Source: Aplectana chamaeleonis (Eukaryota > Nematoda > Chromadorea > Rhabditida > Cosmocercidae). Taken from it: a DNA stretch of 64,000 bases. The position numbers and the translations under genes are program-made. The notes under the pieces were generated by a model, which saw only the letters and a program-made list of their open reading frames with translations, had not been told where the DNA came from and did no database searches. Of the stretch, positions 42,358 to 53,442 are shown piece after piece; position 1 is the first letter of the stretch; each line of letters opens with the position of its first letter. Where the stretch lies: NCBI GenBank assembly GCA_029168955.1, contig JAPDOI010000064.1, positions 310,001 through 374,000 of the forward strand. The letters are read 5' to 3'.

Positions 42358-42721
42358 CAAAACGGGTCCGCGGAACTTTTCCGATCCTGCGAATTTCGCA
42401 TTTTTAGGTAATTCTTCAATAATGTCATTTTCTATCATATCCTCACTACTGAGCGACTTTAGGGCCCCCAACTTCATTTTCAAGCATAGTTACCGACCTT
42501 TTTTCGGAAATTCGATTTCTACAATTTTTCGAGAGTTTTCAGAAAACCCTGTGATAATTGACACATATCTATCATAAAAAAGATAGTTATGATATTTAAA
42601 CTGAGGTTTGACGCTCTGAGGTCGCTGGATAATTAAGATATGATAGAAGTTGTAATTCTCGAAAAAAATCATGAAAACACGGAACTCGCCCTAACTGTAA
42701 TAGTTCCGCGAGCCCGTTTTG
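42358..42721. mobile_element. 364-bp inverted-repeat MITE
   Basis: CAAAACGGGTCCGCGGAAC at the left and GTTCCGCGAGCCCGTTTTG at the right are inverted ends of 19 bp with one or two mismatches. The target duplication is not evident. Confidence 0.65.
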
Positions 42722-43128
42722 ACATTAAAATCTGGGCCTCAGAGTCCTAACGTTCCATAAATCTTAGCAGCCCTAATGAATAGGGGGAAAAGAGCGACGG
42801 ACATTCAAAAACTTTCTGTTGTGAGACCCGAAGCAAGTCTAATTTTTTGAGTAGCTATGAACGTCATTGGCCAGAAGAAGAGTTGTGCTTCCGAATGGTG
42901 TGCCACACTTAATCGAAACATGAAAGACGAAAAAAGAAAGGTGTCGCTGACGCTTATTCAGTGTAGGACTAAATAAACGCCTAATAAAATGCCAAAACAA
43001 TCACTGGTCCCCATGGGCTCTTCAAAAACATCTGCCAAGATGGATGATGAGAAGAAGGTAATCTGAAAACCATCATCTAATTTTTTATTCAAATGTAGTA
43101 CATATCATCAAGCTCTGGATGAAGGGGG
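42722..43128. other. No gene seen
   Basis: Unassigned spacer between two inverted-repeat structures. Confidence 0.4.
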
Positions 43129-43257
43129 AGCCGCGATGCTGCTATGATAGCTTTATCGTAAAAGCCGAGCGGTAGTTTCTGAGAAAACGCAACGGCGAAA
43201 ATGGAGGAGCAACCGCTCCGCTCCAAAGATAGAGTGATAATATATGCATCGCGGCTT
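43129..43257. repeat. 129-bp hairpin-forming element
   Basis: AGCCGCGATGC at the left and GCATCGCGGCT at the right are perfect inverted copies, with further partial pairing inside (GCTCCGCTC region). Confidence 0.55.
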
Positions 43258-43320
43258 CTTAAAGATACGAGCCATAGGTTAGTCTGCCACGTGAATTTGA
43301 AACGGGGGAGTCAAGCTGTA

Positions 43321-43817
43321 CTCAGGCAAAATGGGGCGTCCACAACAGGTTGATAAGTTGTCATCTCATAAACCGCTCCCTGTTGAAAAGTCAAATCGCG
43401 CGTATTGTCAGCCTGAGACCTGCCCGTTGCCCAGAGACGTCAGCCTATTGTCGGGCTGTCGACAACTCGATGTGTCGCGTTTAGCGGCCTATTTAGCAGC
43501 AGTTCACATCCTACAAGACTGTTTCATCTAGCTTAGGAACTACTTTACACCGACACGCGTCTCGGCCGGCACACCGACACGCGTCGCGGTCGGCAGACCG
43601 ACACGCGTCGGGGTAGGCAGACCGACACGCGTCGCGGTCGGCAGATGCCTGAAAAACGCGTCGTATACTTCCCTTGTATAGAGCGCTAGCTGTGCAACAG
43701 CTCGACATCGACCAGAGCATAACTCGCGGCCACGGCCTCGCCGAATATCGGCGCGTTGCTTAGGGGTGACTAATGGTGGGCGGATCAACCTGTTGTCGAC
43801 GCCCCAGTTTGCCTGAG
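43321..43817. mobile_element. 497-bp inverted-repeat MITE (TA target)
   Basis: Ends CTCAGGCAAAATGGGGCGTC and GACGCCCCAGTTTGCCTGAG are inverted, extending inward to CAACAGGTTGAT and its complement. TA flanks lie at 43319-43320 and 43818-43819. It contains a 24-bp minisatellite. Confidence 0.75.
43549..43644. repeat. 24-bp minisatellite, four units
   Basis: Units start at 43549, 43573, 43597 and 43621; consensus ACCGACACGCGTCGCGGTCG plus GCAG. On the minus strand this reads as an eight-residue repeat around PTATRVGL inside an open frame that covers 44049-43540. Confidence 0.85.
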
Positions 43818-43904
43818 TATCAATACTAGGAGGTAACTGCAGTGCACAGAGTGCTTGAAATAAGGCAAGAACGCACCATTCACTCCGTGCCACAATAACT
43901 AGCT

Positions 43905-44034
43905 GCCAAATTGAAGTCGCCTGTTTCGCTGGTATGCGCGGTGGTATGCGCCAAACTGACGTCGCCTGTTTCGGCGGTATGCGTGGTGACATGCGCCAAA
44001 TTGACGTCGCCCGTTTCGGTGGCATGCGCGACTT
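43905..44034. repeat. 45-bp minisatellite, three units
   Basis: Units start at 43905, 43950 and 43995 (GCCAAATTGACGTCGCC..TTTCGG.GG.ATGCG). The minus strand reads a 15-residue repeat around PPKQATSVWR in the same open frame (44049-43540, 169 codons) as the 24-bp array. That frame crosses a MITE border, so I do not call it a gene. Confidence 0.85.
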
Positions 44035-44645
44035 CCTGAAACAAATCATAAATATGTAATTCCCTAAATCACATGATATAGTTAAATGTGGTATGCTTTC
44101 TCTTCAAATCGAGATGAGACGCAGGTTCCCATTGTGATCAAAGATTCGAGCACAACCCTGCGCACCATGGGCGAAAATGCTATTCCGTGACTGGAACTAC
44201 AGCAACGCTGCTTCACCCTGTCGAAGTTGCTCGCTGCGCCATCAGGAAGTTCCACCCTTTCGAACTGGTGCAATCATTCAACCTGGCTAAAAATGCCGCA
44301 GCAGTACCAAAAAATCTCAACATTTCTTGGCAAAAAAGGCAACCAAAAATTACACTTCGTGGGGGATCGCAAAAATTTAAATTTTTTGGAAAAACAATTG
44401 ATGGCGGGAGGGGGGGGGTCGCTCTGATTTCGAATAATTACACAACGCCCCGCTTGACCCTGATGCCTGGAAATCCCAGGGGTCGAAAAATTGTGGACAC
44501 CAGGGGGGGTCGTAAAATTTTGGTCGCCGGTCGCAACGGCCTGCTCAACCCTGGCTCACCGACGTAAGCACGCATATATACCTAAATGGATATGCAGTCA
44601 CTTGCAAATTGGTGTGAAGGAATAAAAGTTGAAGTCAGGTACCTT

Positions 44646-44805
44646 CTATAAAACGTCGTAATTCACATCATTCGAGACGCGAGCGGCGCGTGCGACGCCT
44701 GGGCCTCCATCTGCCCTACGCTCTTTCACTGTCTCTAACCTCCGCTCCGCACCAGCACGTGTATGAACCAAGTGAATTTCGCCGTTTTATAGCCTGTACT
44801 GTCTT
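44646..44805 (+). repeat. Dispersed repeat, TATAAAACGTCGTAATTCACATC type, copy A
   Basis: CTATAAAACGTCGTAATTCA to GTGAATTTCGCCGTTTTATAGCC; close copy at 46848-46968, distant one at 37196-37350. The two ends are themselves roughly complementary (CTATAAAACG and CGTTTTATAG), suggesting a small inverted-repeat element. Confidence 0.65.
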
Positions 44806-46122
44806 TACCAGGACTAAACCCCGGTCCACAGTTGCCACCAAACGCACTGCAAATAGAATCATACTGGGATCCCGGGTGATGGTGCTGAGATCACGAGTTC
44901 CGGAACCATTATCAAAGTCCAGCGGGCCTAAGTGACAGAACATGACGAAGCTACGACCCCCTCCATTAGGTGGGTTTCATTTCCAAAAATTGAAAAAAAA
45001 TTATGAGCTCCTCTGTTGGAAAAGTACTTCGAAGTTTCCGCGACCCCCCCATTGAATTGGAAATTTCGTTTTTTGAAACTAAGCTGTTACGACCCTACCC
45101 CCTCCGCCTAGTTTTGTCCGGTCGCAACACCGCTGGACCTTGACCATTATCCTTGAGCAGCGTGCCATAACAGCGGTTGCCCGCAACTGCAGAGTGGAAT
45201 TTCGCTCCGATGAAAGCAAAGAAAAATCATAGGCAAATGTCTACCTTCTCTCATCGACACAGCGCGCTAGCAAGAACCCTGATCTTGCGTTCGCGACAAT
45301 TCACTGCGCCCCGTTGTGTCTAGGCTCACTGCCAGCAGATGACGAGGTGGCCCGCTCCGCGATCGCTACGGTGGTGGACGGTAACGTCTGTATTAACCTT
45401 AGCCTTGACGTCTTGTGCGGCATCACCCCTTCTGCACGGCGTATTGATGACATCATGAAACCCCGGAATTACCCGTTTTGGATCGGCAGCAGCCGTCGTG
45501 AGTGCATATCCGTTTCTATGAAAATTCACTTGAAACCTGGTCACCTGAGTCGGCAGCCGCCTCAGTATGACTCAGATAATGTCTCGTACGGAACGCAGGC
45601 TCGGTTTTTCGTTTGATATGATCACTAACGCAAATCTCCGTGCCTGCCGTTTCGGCGCTTGTCATCCCGCGTTGAAATGACTAGCCCATCCCTATGGAGC
45701 TTCCAGAGAATCAGAAACGCAAAATTCCTTGATTAGGCTAGCGACATCACTAATGAACGGCTCCGCCCACGCGATAGTGGTGTGTTCTAACTCCCCATCA
45801 ATTCTCAACTAAGACGAGATTCCGGGGCTCCCGAAAGGACTAACGGGGGTCGTCGCCAGGCCTGAAAAAACAGCGCGGTTCTCCCGATTCATATGGGGAC
45901 CTGCCGCGACACCATGTCGCCCCCCCATATCATCGAGATACTGGGTGGTTTTCTGCTATCGTGAATCCTGCTTTCTAGATGTGTAGTTTTGTAGAACGGA
46001 GGTCACTTCGTCCAGACCAACTCACTACAAAATTCCTCCCGAACGGTGTTTGTCTGATTCCTCTAATAGGTCAGAGATGAGGAAAGAATGATGCGATACA
46101 AGCCCAGTGTCAAGCAGACCCC
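44806..46122. other. No gene seen
   Basis: Unassigned. Contains CGACCCCCCC words near 45040 and 44950 related to GGGGGGGTCG at 44410-44510, and unrecognised frames (45314-45616 plus, 100 codons). Confidence 0.35.
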
Positions 46123-47390
46123 AAGCCAGTGAGTGCCGAACGCTGAAATTTCCCGGTACGGTAGCGGGCGATCGTGTTAGGACCGAACGGATACAAACTG
46201 CTTAACAATTATGAAATCGCTGATCGTAAAAGGTCCTGTGGTGTAATGCCATTCCTTGAAGGCCACCTTTTAAATTTAAACGACGTGGACCGTTGTGACA
46301 GTATGATTGATGTCAACCCCCCAACCTCAATCAGTCATAATCAAAATCAGCACTTAGGATGGGCTCTTAAACATTATAGTACACATGCTTCAAGCAAAGT
46401 TTCAGGTGACTATCACCGTCCTCAAAAGTCAGCTGAGAGCAAAGGTCCCGCAGTAAGTGTTTCCGCTCACTTTGCAAACTTTAATGAGTTCGTAAACTCG
46501 ATTTATCCATAGGGAAGAGATCTTCCCTTCCAACCGTGAAGCCATTTCGCTTCTGAGGGATACGTTGAGGAAGGCTGATCATTGCGTTTTGATGTTCCAA
46601 AATCCTGTACTTAAAAGTGCGCTCAATTTCTTTTTTCGTTACTGGGTTCATAGTAGTGATATCACTCGATAATCAAGAAAAGTTACTGAAATAGGGGTGC
46701 TGGCCTGGGGGGATACTGTGGCGCGATGCACTTGGCCACACCCATATCACCGTGCCGCACTAAATTTGAGCACCTAACCGGGGTTTCCTGAAAATGGGCG
46801 GGCCGAGTCGATACAACAGTGCCCCCCACCCCAGGCCACATACCCTATAAAAACGTCGTAATTCACATCACTCGAGGTGCGGGCTATCTCCCTGTCTCCA
46901 ACCTCCGCTCCCCACCAGCAAGCATAGCAACCAAGTGAATTTCGCCGTTTTATAGCCTGTAGCACCCAAATAAAAACAGCAATGAAAACCTATTTTCAAA
47001 ACTTGACAGAAAACAATTGCGAATCCGACTAGAAAACTTTTATGTTGCAACCGTAAAGCGATCGACTAAAACAAAACAAAAACCACATACCGCCGCTAGT
47101 AGGCAGGGTCTTTTGAGGCACGTAAATAAGTCACAACTTGCAACCTATTTATGCCTGTACAGGATTTATTTGAAGGCCGCTCCGAGTGGAATATACTATG
47201 GGCCTACCGGTATGTGGATTTTTATGGAAGGTGATTGGAAATGGGTAAAAATCAAGTCGCGTTATCGAATTTCGCAAGCGCGCCCCAACCACACATTTCT
47301 GCGCGCGTCGTGCAGTTTGTAGGTGGTCGGTCCTGACACTATTCCCCGCTACCGTACCGGGGATTTTTAGCGTTCGACACGCAGTGGCTT
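46123..47390. mobile_element. 1.27-kb inverted-repeat element
   Basis: Left end AAGCCAGTGAGTGCCGAACG..CCCGGTACGGTAGCGGG, right end its complement (47344-47390). Flanking ACCCC at 46118-46122 and 47391-47395 may be a 5-bp duplication, though the right flank is a C run. It contains copy B of the TATAAAACG repeat. The 101-codon frame 47017-47322 is not recognised. Confidence 0.65.
46848..46968 (+). repeat. Dispersed repeat, copy B
   Basis: TATAAAAACGTCGTAATTCA to GTGAATTTCGCCGTTTTATAGCC; matches 44646-44805 with a shorter middle. Confidence 0.65.
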
Positions 47391-47573
47391 ACCCCCCCCT
47401 ACCAAAAAAAATTAACATTTTCAGCTCATTATTTTCACGCTCTCCTCCACGAATATCTGAAATTTTAGAGCTTTTTCGTGCCCTTCCCTCTTTGTACCAC
47501 AGGACAGTCACCGCTTGACCGTGTGCAGTGATATCCCTCCCTCATCTCGGATCTGGCAGAGGACTCGGAATAC

Positions 47574-47784
47574 GGTGCAAAACTAGTTGGGGGGCACTCA
47601 GATTTCAAGTGAGAAATTAATGATTCCACTTTCATAAATCGATGTGATTCCATTATATTTCTAGGAAACAATGAATGATAACATTATCACCTCACTGATA
47701 ACGGAAGAAAATTTCATTTTCATGAATACATCTTCTCATTTTCAAGCGTAAATCCTGAGTGCCCCCCCCAACTAGTTTTGCACC
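47574..47784. mobile_element. 211-bp hAT-type MITE with perfect 8-bp duplication
   Basis: Inverted ends GGTGCAAAACTAGTTGGGGG and its complement extend about 28 bp. CGGAATAC is duplicated exactly at 47566-47573 and 47785-47792. Eight-bp duplications are typical of hAT elements. The exact duplication implies a fairly recent insertion. Confidence 0.88.
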
Positions 47785-47792
47785 CGGAATAC

Positions 47793-48326
47793 CACTATGT
47801 GACTTCTGGCAATCCATACAAAGAAACTCATAACAGTAATTCAAACTTTGGCAACTGAATAGGCCATCGCACTAGCCGAATCGCATATCGTATATGGCGC
47901 GGTTTTCATTCGATTACAATAACAGCTCCAGGAAGCCCAGATTTTCATCCTAGCTTGTTCCGATGTAGGCTCTTCTAAAAAAAATCTTGCAGGGGATCTC
48001 GCGCGCAGGGTAATCGCACCAAATGCACCCCAAAACAGCTCGGGAGTTCCGATGATTTTGTCTGAGTACTCGTCCCTCAAAAACTTCCACGGCATCAGCA
48101 CCAAATTTTCGCCCGAACACTGGATTTGATGGAGTCAATTCCCTTCGAGTTGTTTCAAAATTCACATACATTCAAAAATATGACAGTAACAGCGCAGGAA
48201 TGTATAAGTTATGGAGATTTTAAATGTGGAATTGTGTGTTAACCTTTAGGATGACTTCTTTCGCTGCCTACCGATTTTCGTGACTATGGAATCAATGGTA
48301 TCATTAAACACAATATTTCTGAAATA
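47793..48326. other. No gene seen
   Basis: Unassigned; two overlapping minus frames (47841-48104, 47950-48171) are not recognised. Confidence 0.35.
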
Positions 48327-48488
48327 TCCTCCATTTCCCCGCTACTTGCACTTTTCTGTATCACAATCATAGAAGCTGTGTGGTTTTGAGAATGATTTCT
48401 TCATTTTCGTAGTTGAAATTTCCGAAAAACAACCGCTTCGCACCTACGATTGTGATAATAGGAGTGCGAGTAACGGGGAAATGAAGGT
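48327..48488. mobile_element. 162-bp foldback MITE, copy 2
   Basis: Same length and body as 23684-23845, with TA flanks at 48325-48326 and 48489-48490 and arms CATTTCCCCGCTACT and AGTAACGGGGAAATG. Confidence 0.75.
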
Positions 48489-49511
48489 TATGTGCAGGAG
48501 GAATAAAGATCCTAGCTTCCAAAGAGGGTTCTCAAAGCGAACGCAATCGTAGAGAAAGAAAACAAAAATGAGCTTTTTTAGGCCGCAAAAAATGAAAGAA
48601 CTACAAAAATGGGCACATAAGCGCGCCAATCTCGCCTCCTCGTCACCTTTCTTGTGCTGGCGCAAACTCCACCTCAACCTGCGCTTTGCTTTCCGGCCTG
48701 CGAGTTTGAGGGCTCAGTCAAAAGATAACTAGTACTGCTGCCGCAGTAGGCGTGACTAATGAGCAGATTGTACGACCAGGGGTGAGGAGAGATCATTACC
48801 GTATGGGTGGAGCCTACCGTTCCTAGTGCCGTCCACATAATCAAGGAAATATGCTATATTGGTGAATGAAAGAAAAATAAATGAAAAGCTAACCTTCCTT
48901 TTTCGAACGGAGCAGCTGGTGCATAGCAATTCGCTTTATGGCGAGTCCTGAAAAAGCGTCTAATGCAGGTTAGAAAATAAACGGCCAACATCATGAAAAC
49001 TATCGAATGAGCACGATTAAGCACATGAAGACACAAACAACAAAGAACAATCACAGATTTGACGAATCAGGGATTCCATCGTAGAAGGAAGATAGGGTAA
49101 GACAACTAATAACACAAATGGGAGTGATGTATTGATCCAAGGAAGAAACGGGTGACGATGGCTGGCGTGTCAACATTGTTTTCGTCAATCACCAGCAACT
49201 GGCTCTGAGGGTGACCAAAATCTACTCGGGAGTAGATTTTCGGAGACGGCGACCCCGCCGTCTCTCCCTCCTGTCCTACACGCTATTTCTTCGTCGCCTC
49301 GAACAAAGAACGAGGAGACGCTCTCGTTCTCATCATCGGTGGGAGAGGACCACCCGGAAAGGGGGGCGAAATCTGCTCATGAGGTCGACCTAATGTCGAC
49401 CTCTCGTGTAAATTTTAGATTTTTGAGCTTCTGGCACCCTAAATAACAATTCTACGAAATTATGTCAAAAACTTTAGGTTCCACTTAAGTGGCACCTTAA
49501 GCTCACCCCTA
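48489..49511. other. No gene seen
   Basis: Unassigned. Short palindromes at 49229-49242 (CTACTCGGGAGTAG) and 49381-49403 (GAGGTCGAC..GTCGACCTC) bracket a GC-rich block of about 170 bp. Confidence 0.35.
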
Positions 49512-49873
49512 AGTCCCGCTTTCGGCTGGTTTACTACCACCCCTGATTTCCGTATTGCATCTTTAATGAAACGTTTTACTGTTTCCGTTGCGCGCTTGAT
49601 TTCGCTTTGATAAGTTGAACGGAGAAGCTTGTAAAATTTAATCCCACGTCAGTCACTACTTATCAAAAGTTGGCGTATGAACGACCGCCAAATCCGGTTT
49701 TGGTTATTTCACTGCATTTCCCAGTTTTTTATTATTTCTGGTTATTTTGTGCCGAATCATTTTCAAAGATATTTCAAGACGTTTTTTTTATTTTATTTTG
49801 TGAACTCCTATATTTATTGTAGTCATAACATTGCCAAATCATTACTTTTGCCAGGAAGCTAAACTTTTGGAAG
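49512..49873 (-). repeat. Dispersed 360-bp repeat, copy 2
   Basis: Complement of 31988-32348. Confidence 0.75.
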
Positions 49874-50072
49874 TTTCATATATTTTTACCAAAGGTCCCC
49901 ATTCTGACCTGATTTTTGCTTAGCGATTCCCACTCTGGAGAGGAAATTTTATGAGAGCTTTTCCCTACGGTAAATAATTAAATCATAACCGATCGGTGTG
50001 GTCGGACGACTGTGACTCCTAAAAATTGTGACCCACAGACATAAAAAAGGACCCACTCTTTCCTACTGAGGT

Positions 50073-50230
50073 CCCGCACACTTCCTTTGGCGTCCTGTGC
50101 ACTCCCACTGGGGCCCGCACACTTTTTACGGCGTCCTGAGAATTCCCACAAGGGGCCCGCACACTTTCTGCGGCGTCTTGCGCACTTCCACTGGGGGCCC
50201 GCACACTTTGTACGGCATCCTGCGCACTCC
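50073..50230. repeat. 42-bp minisatellite, about four units
   Basis: CCCGCACACTTT..CGGCGTCCTG..CACT units start at 50073, 50114, 50156 and 50198 (41, 42, 42 bp). On the minus strand it reads a 14-residue repeat around QDAVQSVRAP. The last unit grades into the 390-bp direct repeat. Confidence 0.8.
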
Positions 50231-50595
50231 TCAAATCCTATTCACACCAACCGTCTCAAAGAGGAAACAATCCTGGGCGGAAGACTATCATTGGCTGTGT
50301 TGATTTTCATTAGTTCATTTTCAAAGTTCAGTGAGCGTCGGATGGTTAACAATAACATGTTTACATGTTTTTACCCGTCTTGGCCCTCAATTTTGAGGTT
50401 CCGCTAAAATTGAGCTTTCAGCTCCAAAATTGTATTGGAGCTAGCTGCATCCACTTCCCGCCTCCTGCCAAAAAATTTACTTCCTAGCTAAATTTTAAGT
50501 TTTTCAACAAGATCGTTAATGCCGTCTGAAAAAAAGGAGATTAACAGTTTTTCGACCAAAATCACGTGGTTTTCGCCATTTTTCTCGAGCGCCAA
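50207..50595 (+). repeat. 390-bp direct repeat, copy 1
   Basis: Matches 51535-51926 at about 90 percent by eye. Landmarks: CACTCCTCAAATCCTATT, GCTGTGTTGATTTTCA, TTTTCTCGAGCGCCAA. Confidence 0.85.
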
Positions 50596-50639
50596 TAGAC
50601 CATTCCACAAGGATCATCCCTGTTGTGATCCTAACGGGA

Positions 50640-51128
50640 CTCTGAGAGTTTTGGCCATGAAATAGCGGGGGAATAGGCCACCAGGCTCCGCAGCGGCTCC
50701 TGGTGGGCTATTTCCAGGCTATTCCGCGGCTATTTCTCGGCTTCTCATGGAACGGACCAGAAGTAGCCGAGAAATAGCCGAGATATAACCGAGAAATATT
50801 CAGATATGATCAAAATTAACCACGACGCAACCGTCGCCGGCTCGACGAGCCACCGTGTGGGGCCGCAAGCGGTTGGGCGGGGCTTCCAGAGGTTGAACGA
50901 GGTCCACGAACCTCAAACTTGAGTAATTGAACCGATGGAGGTGCTGACATCTGAATTATGCCTCTGGAATGCTCCGTATACCTGCCTGGAGAGCATTATT
51001 TCTCGGCTATTTCGCGGCGAGATTCATTTGGCGGCTATTTTGCGGCGAGCATTATTTAGCGGGTATTTAGCGGCTATTACGCGGCAAGCAGGCATTTCGC
51101 GGCTATTTCTCGGTCAAAACTCTCAGAG
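50640..51128. mobile_element. 489-bp inverted-repeat element with GGCTATTTCTCGG words
   Basis: CTCTGAGAGTTTTGGCC at the left and GGTCAAAACTCTCAGAG at the right are inverted ends. The interior carries many degenerate copies of GGCTATTTCKCGGC on one arm (about 51000-51115) and of its complement on the other (50690-50800). Confidence 0.7.
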
Positions 51129-51534
51129 GAGGTGGGCGTGACCCCACCACCACTGCTCGCAGTGGGGTCCACCACACTGCAAACCGTGGGGAGATGGGCC
51201 CATACTTGGGTACCACCTCCCCCCCCCCCGAGCCGTGGGGATATTCCCTCGGTGACAGAAATTATCCTCCGGAATCCGGTGGATCTTCTGGAAAGTGACT
51301 AAGGCCACCTTACAGGTCCGGCTCCGAAGAGCCGACTGAGGCACACGGTGAGATGAGGAGCCTTCTATACCAGCAACATTGTTAATACCTTTGTCTTAAC
51401 ATGACTATTTTCATACGCGTCTTGTCTTAGTACACGTGAAACAGGTTTGAACTTGCCTCAATAGGCCAGAGCGCTACTTCAACAGGATAATTCCTGAGTG
51501 AGAATTTTGTGCCGGAGGCAAACTATAATCGTCT
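51129..51534. other. No gene seen
   Basis: GC-rich near 51129-51230 with a C11 run; otherwise unassigned. Confidence 0.35.
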
Positions 51535-51926
51535 CTTTCTGCGGCGTCCTGCGCACTCCTCAAATCCTATTTACTTCAACCATCTCAAAGAGAGAACAAT
51601 CTTGGTCAGAAGCCTATCATTAGCTGTGTTGATTTTCACTAGTTCATTTTCGAAGTTCAGGGAACGTCGGATGGTTTACAATAACATGTTTACACGTTTT
51701 TACCCGTCTTGACCCTCAATATTGAGGTTTCGCTAAAATTGAGTTTTCAACTCCAAAATTGAATATGAGCTAGCTGCATCCATTTCTAGCCTCCTGCCAA
51801 AAAATTAGCTTCCTAGCTCAATTTTAAGTACTGCAACAAGATCGTGAACGCCTTCTGAAAAAAAAAGGAGATTAACAGTTTTTCGACCAAAATCACGTGG
51901 TTTTCGCCATTTTTCTCGAGCGCCAA
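51535..51926 (+). repeat. 390-bp direct repeat, copy 2
   Basis: Second copy of 50207-50595, starting CTGCGGCGTCCTGCGCACTC, so it includes the end of a minisatellite unit. The two copies bracket the element 50640-51128. Confidence 0.85.
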
Positions 51927-53442
51927 GGAACAATTTTTGACCATCTTTGGGTGTATACCCCAACTTTTTACGCTCTTTCCAATGAAGACAAAACCGCATT
52001 TCCATATTCGCTCCGAACGCCGATTTCGTAATCGCAGAGTTGCGCGTGGGCGAGTTAAAGCCAAATCTGGTGCGCGCTTCGCGCGCACCACAATTTTCAG
52101 AAGCGAGGTCGTTATAGACCTTAAATCGATAAAAATTGTGGGCGGCGGCGTAAAGCTCAAGTCTGTCAAAAACGTACTTTCAAATTTCAGACGTGCACAG
52201 ATATTTTCGCGAACGCTACGAAGGTCAGTCCGCATCTGACTGTTCGATCGCGCGGTCGGCGTGCGTGTGCAGTGGCCGTTAAGAAGGCATTGATTCGGGC
52301 GAGTCCTCCCATTACTGTAGACTGCTGACTGTGCCACTATTCGCCATTCGTCAAATATTCCTGCTAACTGATTTCCATATCCGAAAAATGCCTTCGCGGC
52401 AGCAGTTCGACATTCACGCCGACCGCGTGGGCAAGCAGCCTCTTTTGGACGAACTTTATGTGCCTAACCCTTACTAGGAAAACTCGCTAGCCATGTATGG
52501 GCTTTTGAGAGCCTGTGGATGTTTTTTGGTCAAATCGAATACGCTTTTTCCGAATCTGTCAATGAATTTTGCAACGGGCCTCGAGTTAACAAGTTATTAC
52601 TGGGTAAAGTCACTACGTTATAACTTGTGGTTTTTTGTAATTCTCGTGTGCCGAGCGAGTGCTTTGTGTTTTGGAAAGTTGAACAACAGTGACAGGAGTA
52701 GAAATGGTAAACGATTTTATAGAACCCAGGCGCGGCGGTCCCTGTAACAAACATGGACTGGGTTTGGCGGGCAGTGTTCACGATAATCTTCAATTTGGAG
52801 ATTATTCGCTATATTGATCAAGTGGCCCCCGGGTAGAACTATAGTGACGTAGAAATCGAGGAAAACGCACCGGAAGTACACGAAATCCTTTATTCTCACC
52901 TTGCCTCTAAGTCTCACAGGAACTGTTTGTTTTGGCAATGAAATCTTTTGTGGACCCGTCCTCTGCAATTCTCTACTCTCTATTGCTCCATTATTTCCTT
53001 ACTCGCCTAATTTCTGAGCAGCTAGGACCCACCATGAAGGTTTCTAGGCCATGGCCGTTCCCTAGCCGCTGCAAAAGTGGGCGTGATGGGGCGGAACCAC
53101 CGCAGCATATGCTGCTGCCAGTTTTGCGTTTCAAACCCTAGTTCACGCGACATATACTGCTCCCACCTTTGGTTTCAACGCTAAATTTTCCTCCCATGAC
53201 CACCCAGTATTGCGTTTGAAACGCTAATAATCCCGGCCCTTATGAGCCCCAATGCCCTCCCTGCCCAATTACCGCGAGTACACGTTTCGAGGTGGTTTGT
53301 CGATGCAATATTTATATCCTGAAAACACAATACAGGTCAAAAAAAAACTTTCTGGATTACTATACATTCACACGAAATTGCAATACACAGAAATTCGCGC
53401 AATACATTCACAGAAGCCTAATGCAGACTCTCACCAAAATAT
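51927..53442. other. No gene; one orphan MITE end
   Basis: GGGCAGTGTTCACGATAA at 52770-52787 is a TTAA-family terminus without a nearby partner. Overlapping frames near 51813-52337 on both strands are unrecognised. Confidence 0.35.

Noticed and set aside
43549..44034. CRISPR-like array
   Set aside because: Repeats are contiguous with no spacers, and the context is a eukaryotic genome.
45314..45616. 100-codon plus frame as a host gene
   Set aside because: No recognised motif, a competing minus frame over the same bases, and repeat-rich surroundings.
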